Assembly (NCBI GenBank): GCA_934668765.1
Contig: CAKUOH010000034.1
Coordinates: 1 to 11,226 of the forward strand
Length of the DNA: 11,226 nucleotides
Direction: 5' to 3'
From: an uncultured Helicobacteraceae bacterium
Lineage (GTDB): Bacteria; Campylobacterota; Campylobacteria; Campylobacterales; Helicobacteraceae
Shown here one piece after another: positions 1-5,884 of the stretch (positions are counted from its first letter, which is position 1; each line of letters begins with the position of its first letter). The notes beneath the pieces are model-generated. The model was not told the DNA's origin and searched no databases. It saw only the letters and a program-made list of their open reading frames with translations. The translations under genes and the position numbers were made by a program.

Positions 1-207
1 ATCGTGGATAATCATCAACTTTTAGGCAATAAATGCTATAAAAATGACGCACAATCCTGCTATACGCTTGGAATGGCTCATTTCTTTGGCAGACTTGATG
101 GCAAAGCTGTGGCACAAAATCGCCCCTATGCCTTGCAACTAATCCAAAAATCTTGCGCTTTGGGCTTTAAAAAAGGTTGCAGTGAGTATCATAGATTTAG
201 GCGATAA
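1..207 (+). CDS. Sel1-like repeat (Hcp-type) protein, C-terminal end, 5' truncated by window edge
   Basis: The frame is open from the first base of the window to a TAA at 205-207, so this is probably the 3' end of a longer gene; a GTG at 4 is possible as a start but no upstream sequence is available to show a ribosome site. The visible 67 residues hold one and a half Sel1-like repeats with the cysteine pairs typical of Helicobacter cysteine-rich proteins: C11/C19 and C51/C59, each separated by seven residues and 40 residues apart, with the repeat core CYTLG and CALGFKKGC. In the Hcp family these pairs form disulfides that hold helix-turn-helix units together, and the proteins are secreted or periplasmic. 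The gene converges on the SMR operon with a 46-nt gap. The function of this member cannot be told from the fragment. Confidence 0.7.
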   Translation: MVDNHQLLGNKCYKNDAQSCYTLGMAHFFGRLDGKAVAQNRPYALQLIQKSCALGFKKGCSEYHRFRR

Positions 208-253
208 ATGGGCATTTTGGGAGATTATTATAAAAGAAACAATCCCACGCATT

Positions 254-568
254 TCACGCGAAATGTAGCAAATACACGGCAACTAGCACGAGTGCGATTC
301 CAAAAAATCCTATGGGCTTTAATCGTTGCTTGAAAAATATATATCCACCGCCAACCGTTCCTAAAATGCCGATTGCGCCCCATAGCGTGTATGCTACGGG
401 CAATTCCATTCCTTTATCAAGGGCAAGTGCGAGTAGCAAAAATACAATATCCACCAATACAAGTGCTAGAATCCCCCACCAAAGCCGTCTAAATCCATCA
501 GATTTCGCCAAAGCCAAGTTTGCGACTATATCTAAAACGCCCGATAAAAATACCAATAAAAACGCCAT
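254..568 (-). CDS. mdtI: Small multidrug resistance (SMR) transporter subunit, MdtI-like
   Basis: A 104-residue, four-helix inner-membrane protein of the SMR family. It resembles E. coli MdtI from memory: the helix 1 to loop run ANLALAKSDGFRR, the VAYTLWGAIG block (residues 58-67), and the GGGYIFFKQRL block (73-83). MdtI works with MdtJ as a heterodimer that exports spermidine; other paired SMRs export cationic drugs. The start is ATG at 568, which overlaps the TAA of the upstream SMR gene in TAATG, so the two are probably translationally coupled; an upstream in-frame ATG at 652 would lie deep inside the neighbour and is rejected. Oddity: the membrane-embedded glutamate of helix 1, the proton and substrate site of SMR proteins, is aspartate here (D13), whereas the partner keeps Glu. 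Substrate is inferred, not shown. Confidence 0.85.
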   Translation of the reverse strand: MAFLLVFLSGVLDIVANLALAKSDGFRRLWWGILALVLVDIVFLLLALALDKGMELPVAYTLWGAIGILGTVGGGYIFFKQRLKPIGFFGIALVLVAVYLLHFA

Positions 569-987
569 TATTGCGCCTTTGCTTTGTCGTGGATTGCTTT
601 TGCGTCTTGTGATGATGAGCCATTGCTGTGCTCTTCGCCTAAAATTATGCACACAATTCCGCTAAAACCAAGTGTGATACCAAAATACTGCGCAGTGCTT
701 AAATGTGGCTCAAAAAATACAAAGCTGACAAGCAAAACGCCAATGCCACCTACGATTTCCCAAGTCGCATACGCCACGCCAACGGCGATTTGGCGCAAAG
801 TTAGCGACATTAGGAAGTATGAGAGATTCATAAGTATCACAAGTGCGACTTTGCCGATTGTGCCTTGTCCTGCGTTATCTAAGGCTTTTAGAATACTTAA
901 GCCACATATTTCAAGCGCGATAGCGGCAATTAGCATAGCCCACGCCACCGTGCGGGAACTTTTGGCGTTTGTAGCGTTTGTCTGCAC
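568..987 (-). CDS. mdtJ: Small multidrug resistance (SMR) transporter subunit, MdtJ-like
   Basis: A 139-residue SMR protein with four predicted membrane helices starting near residue 15. The conserved helix 1 glutamate is present (E26 in AIALEICG), and the VAYATWEIVGGIG run (71-83) matches the MdtJ-type VAYALWE motif. It has a polar C-terminal tail of about 20 residues (GEEHSNGSS onwards) beyond helix 4. GTG at 987 is chosen as start because AAAAGGA lies 8 nt upstream and a near-consensus promoter (TTGACT, 17 nt, TACAAT) lies at 1052-1024; the ATG at 1074 is upstream of that promoter and so not transcribed from it. It is the first gene of a two-gene operon with the MdtI-like partner. Together they probably form a proton-coupled exporter of polyamines or cationic compounds; the substrate is inferred from family only. 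Confidence 0.85.
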   Translation of the reverse strand: MQTNATNAKSSRTVAWAMLIAAIALEICGLSILKALDNAGQGTIGKVALVILMNLSYFLMSLTLRQIAVGVAYATWEIVGGIGVLLVSFVFFEPHLSTAQYFGITLGFSGIVCIILGEEHSNGSSSQDAKAIHDKAKAQ

Positions 988-1023
988 GAATCTAATCCTT
1001 TTGCGTAAATCCAAAATGCGCGA

Positions 1024-1052
1024 ATTGTAGCCTTTAACGCACCAAAAGTCAA
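1024..1052 (-). promoter_or_regulatory. Sigma-70 promoter of the SMR operon
   Basis: Reading the minus strand, TTGACT (1052-1047), a 17-nt spacer and TACAAT (1029-1024) give a near-consensus housekeeping promoter. The expected transcript start is about 30 nt before the GTG at 987, leaving room for the AAAAGGA ribosome site. This is the only promoter in the window with both boxes close to consensus. Confidence 0.7.
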
Positions 1053-1090
1053 GCGTAAGTTTGGAAACTTGCATTACAAATAGTCATAAT

Positions 1091-1118
1091 ATATAAAGTA
1101 AAAATTTTTACTTTATAT
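1091..1118. repeat. Perfect 28-bp AT-rich palindrome
   Basis: ATATAAAGTAAAAA at 1091-1104 is followed directly by its exact reverse complement at 1105-1118, with no spacer. It lies about 40 bp upstream of the -35 box of the SMR promoter. It could be an operator for a dimeric regulator, a cruciform-forming site or a weak terminator in either direction. No U-run follows the stem outside the palindrome, which makes a plain terminator less likely. Confidence 0.75.
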
Positions 1119-1306
1119 TGCAGTAAAAAACTAGATAATTTTGTTTTAGTCCCTTGTTAAATTTCTTTGTCTCTCTACATTTAGATGGATTCTTAAATAT
1201 TTTTGCCTTGATATTAAACTAGATGAAAATTATTTTAGTGCTAAAAGAGGGCGTGGAATTGGTGGATTAAATCATTGATTTTGGATTCAAAGTCGCTTGT
1301 TGTTTT
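1119..1306. other. Intergenic stretch with no supported gene
   Basis: Between the palindrome and the first dispersed repeat there is no frame with a start and ribosome site. One plus-strand frame is open from 1150 to a TGA at 1276-1278 (42 codons) with no start codon near a ribosome site; a second frame over 1130-1220 is also open, so this is weak evidence for coding. It may be the degraded end of a lost gene. Confidence 0.4.
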
Positions 1307-1345
1307 GTCATTGCCAGACTTGCGAAAGCGATTCGTGGCAATCTA
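1307..1345. repeat. Dispersed palindromic repeat, copy 1
   Basis: The ends are GTCATTGCCA and TGGCAATCTA; ATTGCCA (1310-1316) and TGGCAAT (1336-1342) are exact inverted repeats. It belongs to the same family as seven other copies in this window, whose ends read GGATTGC and GCAATGACG or the reverse. The inner part of this copy has no long self-complementary stem. Confidence 0.65.
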
Positions 1346-1390
1346 TTAGGATTTACAAGCGAAGCAAAGTAACCATCTATTTTTAGATTC

Positions 1391-1431
1391 GTGGATTGCT
1401 TCGGGCTTTTTAAAAAGCCCTCGCAATGACG
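1391..1431. repeat. Dispersed palindromic repeat, copy 2, with 18-bp perfect inner palindrome
   Basis: The ends are GTGGATTGCTTC and TCGCAATGACG. The centre is a perfect palindrome: GGGCTTTTT at 1403-1411 followed by AAAAAGCCC at 1412-1420. The outer arms ATTGC and GCAAT also pair, so the whole unit can fold as one long hairpin. Confidence 0.75.
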
Positions 1432-1450
1432 AATGGAGGTAATTTTTTGA

Positions 1451-1486
1451 TTGATTCGATTTTCTAGCGAAAATCTTGCAATGACA
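1451..1486. repeat. Dispersed palindromic repeat, copy 3 (degenerate left end)
   Basis: The right end CTTGCAATGACA matches the family; the left end TTGATTCG is diverged. The centre is GATTTTC (1458-1464), a 4-nt loop TAGC, and GAAAATC (1469-1475), a perfect 7-bp stem of different sequence from copy 2. Confidence 0.55.
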
Positions 1487-1501
1487 GCATTAGAATTGAT
1501 T

Positions 1502-1530
1502 CGTCATTGCTAACGCAACGAAGCAATCTA
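1502..1530. repeat. Dispersed palindromic repeat, copy 4 (short, inverted orientation)
   Basis: It reads CGTCATTGC, 11 nt, then GAAGCAATCTA, the reverse-complement orientation of copies 2 and 3. TTGC-TAAC-GCAA in the centre could form a short stem. Confidence 0.6.
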
Positions 1531-1537
1531 AAATTTA

Positions 1538-1610
1538 CCCCCCCCCTTAATCCCCTCCGCAAGGGAGGGGCAAGAGAAAAGAAACCTACCTCCAACAAAG
1601 GGAGGGGGAA
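1538..1610. repeat. C9 tract followed by a G/C-rich inverted-repeat block
   Basis: Nine C residues run from 1538 to 1546. Then CCCCTCC (1552-1558) and GGAGGGG (1564-1570) form a 7-bp stem with loop GCAAG, and CCTCC (1589-1593) with GGAGG (1601-1605) form a second stem. Read on the minus strand, the second stem is followed by a T-rich run (TAGGTTTCTTTTCTC), so it could end transcription of the folP operon, whose last stop is at 1634. Several G-runs lie on the same strand on each side of the block. It looks like a dispersed non-coding element rather than part of a gene. Confidence 0.55.
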
Positions 1611-1633
1611 ATAATATTTGTGTGGATTTGTTC

Positions 1634-2611
1634 TTAACTGCGTGTTTTTATTTTATTCCACTCTTTTTGTGCGGCGGAGAATTTATTATCAAATAATGGG
1701 TCTTCTTCGCGCAATCGCAATCTTAACCTTGCCAAACAATCCTTGCTGGTATCTTCTAGTGCTTGAATCACAAGCGCATCGAATCTATCATCATCATTAT
1801 CATAAATCGCTAGTCTAAACGCCTCCAAATACTTCGCATAGTCGTCCTTGTCTTTTTTATCATCAATCTCTTTTTGGCGAATCGAGTTCAAAATATCTAT
1901 CAAATCTTCCTTTGTCATATCATCAATTTGCTTTTTGGAGTAAGCATTGCTAATCCTACGCAAACGGCGCACTAACTCTTGCTTGTCTTTGGAGTTATTG
2001 AAAAATTGCTTGTAATTTTTCTCCATATCGCGTGGCATAAACTCGCTAATGATATATTTTTTGGCATTTGTGATTTTGGAGATATTGTGTGAGGTTTTAT
2101 TGTCATTTAATTGCGCTAAAATATCCTTCAAAAGTTCGACTTCTTCGCGGTTATTTTCAATGAAAAGCATAAATGTGGCGCATTCTTCTTTTGGCATAAA
2201 TGTGGCTATTTTTTGCGCAATTTGCTCAATGATAATCTCTTGATACTGCCTATATTTGATTTCTAAAATAAGCAGTGCCTTTTCGATTTTATGCGAAGGG
2301 AGCGTGTTTGCGACTACTTCGTGAATTGTGGCGTAAGAATACTGCGCAAGTAGCTCGTTAAAAACAGCGTAAAAATCGCTTGATTCCTTTATCTTTGTCT
2401 TTATCGTGCTATCGGCTATTTCCATACTTTCCGCGCTTCTTTCTTGTTTAATACCTAGATTGAAATTCGCAAAGTTCCTACTCCAATTTCGCGTAATCTC
2501 CATAAATCGCGCCTGTAATTCATCAGCGTTAAGGCTATCAGCGTTTGTAATGCCGTGATTTTTTAGCTGCAAAATAAGCCTAGAGCGCGTATCCAACGAT
2601 TCATCTGCCAT
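1634..2611 (-). CDS. Unrecognised helical protein encoded downstream of folP
   Basis: A 325-residue soluble protein with no signal peptide or membrane helix and a charged, mostly helical composition. I do not recognise the family. Two stretches have a similar helix-loop-helix look: residues about 12-36 (LILQLKNHGITNADSLNADE and on) and about 216-247 (ending DDMTKEDLIDILNS). Both recall SAP or HeH-type small DNA-binding folds, but this is only pattern likeness. The C-terminal third is rich in D, K and R (DNDDDRFDALVIQALED). ATG at 2611 is the start: AAAGGGG lies 6 nt upstream, one of the strongest ribosome sites in the window. It follows folP by 49 nt on the same strand and is probably the last gene of that operon. 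No function is assigned. Confidence 0.8.
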   Translation of the reverse strand: MADESLDTRSRLILQLKNHGITNADSLNADELQARFMEITRNWSRNFANFNLGIKQERSAESMEIADSTIKTKIKESSDFYAVFNELLAQYSYATIHEVVANTLPSHKIEKALLILEIKYRQYQEIIIEQIAQKIATFMPKEECATFMLFIENNREEVELLKDILAQLNDNKTSHNISKITNAKKYIISEFMPRDMEKNYKQFFNNSKDKQELVRRLRRISNAYSKKQIDDMTKEDLIDILNSIRQKEIDDKKDKDDYAKYLEAFRLAIYDNDDDRFDALVIQALEDTSKDCLARLRLRLREEDPLFDNKFSAAQKEWNKIKTRS

Positions 2612-2660
2612 TATTTCCCCTTTAATATTTGTGATTCGCGTGATTTGTCATTTTGATTTG

Positions 2661-3881
2661 TTAAGATTCGGCACATTTTAGCGCACTCCACACTTTTAGC
2701 ATATCAATATGTGCGCTAAAATCGTGGCAACGGATAATATCTGCGCCATTATCAAGGGCGATTTGGTGCAATGCAAGTGTGCCAAAAAGTCGATTTTGCG
2801 TCTCTTGCCCTGTGAGTGTGCCGATAGTGCGCTTCATACTCGCCCCCACAAGAATCTCACAACCAAAATGCTTGAAATGTGCTAGATTGCGCGTGAGTGC
2901 AAGATTTTCGCTGTCATTTTTACCAAAACCAAAGCCAATATCTAAAATAATCTGCTCTTTTTTTATGCCAAGTTTATCAAGCGATTCAAGCCTATCTGCG
3001 AAAAATTCATCAACAGCTTGAATTATGCTCTGATTTTTTGGTGGCGGAAAAAGCCAAGAATTGTGCATAAGCACGATTTTATTGTCATTTTCTAGCGCAA
3101 GTTCGGCAAGGCGCATATCGCGCAGTCCATAGACATCGTTAATGATTGAAAAGCCACGGTCGGCGCAAAATTTCGCACATTCATAATTATAGCTATCTAT
3201 TGAAAATGCCACTTTTTGCGTGAATCCCGCGCTAAAAATAGCTTCAATGGGTTCTTTTAATCGTGCTAATTCGATTTGTGGTGCGATATTTTCGCTATCT
3301 GGGCGACTTGACGCCGCGCCAATGTCAATAATAGCCACGCCTTGCGCAATCATCGCTTCTGCTTTTTGCAAAATATCATCGATTCGCATTGTGCGCGAAT
3401 TTTCATAAAATGAATCAGGTGTGATATTGATAATGCCCATAATTTGGGGAAATTTGGGGGATTTGTGTATTTTAGATTCGTGCGATTTACTTGAATCAAA
3501 GGCAGATTCATACGAATCTATTTTAAATCCACGCGATTTGCGCATTTCGCCATTCAAATGCGTCTTTAAAATCGCGCCCACTTTTTTTAGTCCAAAGGGC
3601 TGAATCGCGCATTTTGCGATGATTTTTTCTAATTGCAGGGCGGTTGCTATTAAAATGCCATCATAGCTTCTTTGCTCCCCTAAAATCAGCTCTTTTGCTG
3701 CTATGAAATCGCCACCTGTGCTTATGGTTTCCTGCTTTAAGATTAGGGCTGCGCTTAATTTTAGCTCACTAATTTTAAAGACAAAAATCCGCGCTTTTTT
3801 CTTTGCACAGATTTGCGCAAAAGCCGTTGCACCGATTGAATCTAGCTCATTTTTTAGATTTTGAATGCGATTTATAAACAT
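2661..3881 (-). CDS. folP: Dihydropteroate synthase with N-terminal extension
   Basis: FolP condenses p-aminobenzoate with 6-hydroxymethyl-dihydropterin pyrophosphate to make dihydropteroate in the cytoplasmic folate pathway, and is the sulfonamide target. The protein has 406 residues. The catalytic barrel starts near residue 148: INITPDSF (151-158), DIGAASSRPDS (186-196), FSIDSY (226-231), INDVYG (247-252), LMHNSW (271-276), DIGFGFGKN (314-322), VGASMKR (345-351) and IRCHDF (383-388). Residues 1-147 are an extension beyond the usual 270-280 aa enzyme; campylobacterial FolP proteins are known to be long. ATG at 3881 is chosen because it overlaps the preceding stop by 10 nt; the frame stays open upstream to 3968 but that is inside the neighbour. 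Departures from the common motifs: SSRP for STRP, and SMK where SRK is usual. Confidence 0.93.
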   Translation of the reverse strand: MFINRIQNLKNELDSIGATAFAQICAKKKARIFVFKISELKLSAALILKQETISTGGDFIAAKELILGEQRSYDGILIATALQLEKIIAKCAIQPFGLKKVGAILKTHLNGEMRKSRGFKIDSYESAFDSSKSHESKIHKSPKFPQIMGIINITPDSFYENSRTMRIDDILQKAEAMIAQGVAIIDIGAASSRPDSENIAPQIELARLKEPIEAIFSAGFTQKVAFSIDSYNYECAKFCADRGFSIINDVYGLRDMRLAELALENDNKIVLMHNSWLFPPPKNQSIIQAVDEFFADRLESLDKLGIKKEQIILDIGFGFGKNDSENLALTRNLAHFKHFGCEILVGASMKRTIGTLTGQETQNRLFGTLALHQIALDNGADIIRCHDFSAHIDMLKVWSALKCAES

Positions 3882-4921
3882 TTTTTTTCGCCTTTGAATT
3901 GAGATTGATATACGCGCAAAAGTGCTATAAACAGGGCGGAAATCGTAGGTCCTATGATAATCCCCCAAAATCCAAAACTAGCTAGTCCCGCCAAAATGGC
4001 AATGAAAATTATCATTTCATTGATTTTCACAGGTTTTTTAAGCAAGATTTTATTTACAAGCCCTATGATGAGCGGTTTTATGACATTATCAATCACAAAG
4101 CCGATGAAAATTACCGCATACAGCGCGACAAAAATCGCCATTTTCAAATCGCCACTACTCCAATATAAATATAGGCAAAATGGTAACCACACCAGCGCAC
4201 CGCCCACAATCGGCACGATTGAAGCAAGTCCGTATAGCACACCAAAAAGCACACCACTAAAACCAAGCCACCCAGCCACGATTCCAAAGCTAAATCCCTG
4301 CAAAATCATTGAGATTATAGAAGTGAAAAATACGACTTTTAGCACACCGCTTGTCTCTTGCAAGATTTCATTGCTAGTTTTCGTATCTAGCGGGATAATA
4401 TCGATTATATAGCTATGAATCGCCCGTCCGTAGTAATAAAATAGATACAAAAAAATCACAATAAACGCCAAATCTGTAAAAAACTTTACCCCAGCCTTGC
4501 CAAGCCCAGCACTTATGCTCATCGCATAACTCGCCATTGCACCGATATTTATGGAGCGAATCGTCTCAACCGCCCTATCTCTAAAAGCATCGGGCAGTCG
4601 CTCCAAAAGCGTGATGATTTTGCCTTGCGAATCTTTAGCAAAAGCGTTAAGCGCGGAAATATCAAGCGACTTTATCTCGCTAATAATCTCCACGCTCACA
4701 AGCCACAGCGGAATCACGCAAAATGCAAGAAATATAACAATCGCAAAAAATGATGAGAGAAAATTATAACGGATAAATCTATCGATATATTTTTTTAGCC
4801 CAAAAGTCGCCACGCAAAGCAAAAGCGCGATTATTAGATTCATCAAAAATGGCTTATAAAGCTGCAAAATCCAATAAAGCGTGATAAAAAAGATAATCCA
4901 AAAGAAATATTTGGGTTTCAC
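3872..4921 (-). CDS. AI-2E family membrane transporter or permease
   Basis: A 349-residue polytopic inner-membrane protein of the AI-2E family (PF01594). Two hydrophobic hairpins come first (residues about 5-40 and 55-80), then a soluble helical stretch (about 81-145), then the conserved C-terminal half: SIVPIVGGALVWLP (234-247), IDNVIKPLIIG (277-287) and LASFGFWGIIIGPTISAL (313-330). Family members have been linked to autoinducer-2 export and to sodium/proton exchange; which applies here is unknown. GTG at 4921 is the start because AAAGGA lies 7 nt upstream and an extended -10 promoter lies at 5026-5018; a longer reading from 5068 would start upstream of that promoter. Its stop overlaps the folP start by 10 nt (3872-3881), so folP is probably translationally coupled to it. 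Confidence 0.88.
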   Translation of the reverse strand: MKPKYFFWIIFFITLYWILQLYKPFLMNLIIALLLCVATFGLKKYIDRFIRYNFLSSFFAIVIFLAFCVIPLWLVSVEIISEIKSLDISALNAFAKDSQGKIITLLERLPDAFRDRAVETIRSINIGAMASYAMSISAGLGKAGVKFFTDLAFIVIFLYLFYYYGRAIHSYIIDIIPLDTKTSNEILQETSGVLKVVFFTSIISMILQGFSFGIVAGWLGFSGVLFGVLYGLASIVPIVGGALVWLPFCLYLYWSSGDLKMAIFVALYAVIFIGFVIDNVIKPLIIGLVNKILLKKPVKINEMIIFIAILAGLASFGFWGIIIGPTISALFIALLRVYQSQFKGEKKCL

Positions 4922-5017
4922 TATGATTCCTTTGTGTATGGCTTTGCGTTGAGTAAATCTAAGATTCAACTGCGTAAATTTTGCACATTTCGCGCTTTGA
5001 ATCGCAAAAACTTTGGC

Positions 5018-5026
5018 ATTATAGCA
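5018..5026 (-). promoter_or_regulatory. Extended -10 promoter of the AI-2E-folP operon
   Basis: On the minus strand TGC-TATAAT spans 5026-5018, a perfect -10 with the TGn extension. It leaves a 5' leader of about 90 nt before the GTG at 4921. A TTGCAA about 17 nt upstream may serve as a weak -35. Confidence 0.65.
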
Positions 5027-5130
5027 TAAAAATTGCAAGTTTTCTAATGCCAAAATCGTCATTAGCACTCTTTAGATTCACCTAAATTACCTCGTGATTC
5101 GTATTTTGCAAACTAATTTTAAAATGAAAA

Positions 5131-5136
5131 TATAAT
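5131..5136 (+). promoter_or_regulatory. -10 box of the outer-membrane protein gene
   Basis: A perfect TATAAT sits 142 nt upstream of the start at 5278. The only -35-like hexamer, TTGCAA at 5106-5111, is 19 nt away, so the -10 is the main support. The resulting leader is long and contains two tiny reading frames. Confidence 0.5.
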
Positions 5137-5171
5137 CCTTATAAGCAAATTTTAAGTTAGGGGGGCAAAAT

Positions 5172-5251
5172 ATGTTTTTAATTTTTTGGGTTTATTAGAT
5201 TAAAGGGCAAAAATGGCAAAGCAATCTTTTGGATTTTCAGTCGGCGGTTAG
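5172..5251 (+). other. Two tiny reading frames in the leader of the outer-membrane protein gene
   Basis: ATG at 5172 opens an 8-codon frame (MFLIFWVY) ending at 5198, behind a run of G (TTAGGGGGG). ATG at 5213 opens a 12-codon frame (MAKQSFGFSVGG) ending at TAG 5249-5251, behind AAAGGGC. They could be leader peptides, remnants of an earlier 5' end of the barrel gene, or chance. No regulatory fold is obvious. Confidence 0.25.
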
Positions 5252-5305
5252 GAAAAAATATACAAAAGGATATAAAAATGAAATTCATAAAATTATATAA
5301 CCATA

Positions 5306-5884
5306 ATGGCACTTTTAAACATTCAGCTTATGGCAAATATCGACATTGATAAGCGCATAAAATCCCTTGAAATAGAATTGCAAAAAGTTATGAAATCGAC
5401 ATATTTACCAAGCGATGAGCAGATTAGTCGCATCAAAAAAGAGATAGATTTGCTAAAAATGCAACAAGAGTTAGAAGCCATAAAGCGCAGACAAGGCATT
5501 ATAACTCAAGCACCAAAACAACAAACGCCACAATATTATGAATCGCAACGATTAAAAATTCAGGATTCGCGCATTCAAGGGGCAAATGTAAATACTCAAA
5601 AGCAAAAAGCAAACTATAATCGTAGTGGTGGATTTGTGGGATTTGGAATCGGTGGCGGTGGTGCAAATATGAGTGCGAAAGCTAGTGGGGAAATGAATAT
5701 GGGAAGCGATTCTGGCAGTGTTAATCAAACAATCAAATACTATGAAGGTGGTGGCGTGGATTTTGAGCTAGTATCGGGCTACAATCAGTTTTTTACGCAA
5801 TATATTATTGGATTGCGCTATTATGCAAATTTTAGTCTATCGTATATGATAATGAATGTAAGCGGAATATTTAGAAATGTATAA
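5306..5884 (+). CDS. N-terminal and first barrel part of the broken outer-membrane protein
   Basis: A 192-residue open frame starting at an ATG with no ribosome site, so it is unlikely to be expressed as written. Residues about 11-70 (IDIDKRIKSLEIELQK onwards) are strongly helical with heptad spacing and probably form a coiled coil. Residues about 71-107 are Q/N-rich linker. From about 108 the sequence becomes beta-like and Gly-rich (GGFVGFGIGGGGANMS), and GLRYYANFSLSYM (about 169-181) matches the transmembrane strand pattern of Helicobacter outer-membrane proteins. The frame ends with a short non-homologous tail after NVSGIFRNV. It overlaps the next frame by 8 nt. Confidence 0.6.
   Translation: MALLNIQLMANIDIDKRIKSLEIELQKVMKSTYLPSDEQISRIKKEIDLLKMQQELEAIKRRQGIITQAPKQQTPQYYESQRLKIQDSRIQGANVNTQKQKANYNRSGGFVGFGIGGGGANMSAKASGEMNMGSDSGSVNQTIKYYEGGGVDFELVSGYNQFFTQYIIGLRYYANFSLSYMIMNVSGIFRNV

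Noticed and set aside
250..265. Hairpin CATTTC-ACGC-GAAATG between the convergent Sel1-like and SMR genes
   Set aside because: The 6-bp stem includes the mdtI-like stop codon and has no T-run on either side, so a terminator call is not supported.
312..1030. Plus-strand open frames of 117 and 148 codons over the SMR genes
   Set aside because: They are antisense to two clear SMR genes and have no family features.
568..1074. Longer MdtJ-like reading from ATG 1074
   Set aside because: It begins upstream of a near-consensus promoter, and the GTG at 987 has a proper ribosome site; the added residues are not SMR-like.
3881..3968. Upstream extension of FolP by 29 residues
   Set aside because: It lies wholly inside the AI-2E gene in another frame and shows no ribosome site.
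4921..5068. Upstream extension of the AI-2E protein by 49 residues
   Set aside because: The extended -10 promoter at 5018-5026 falls within it, and the extension is not membrane-like in the family manner.
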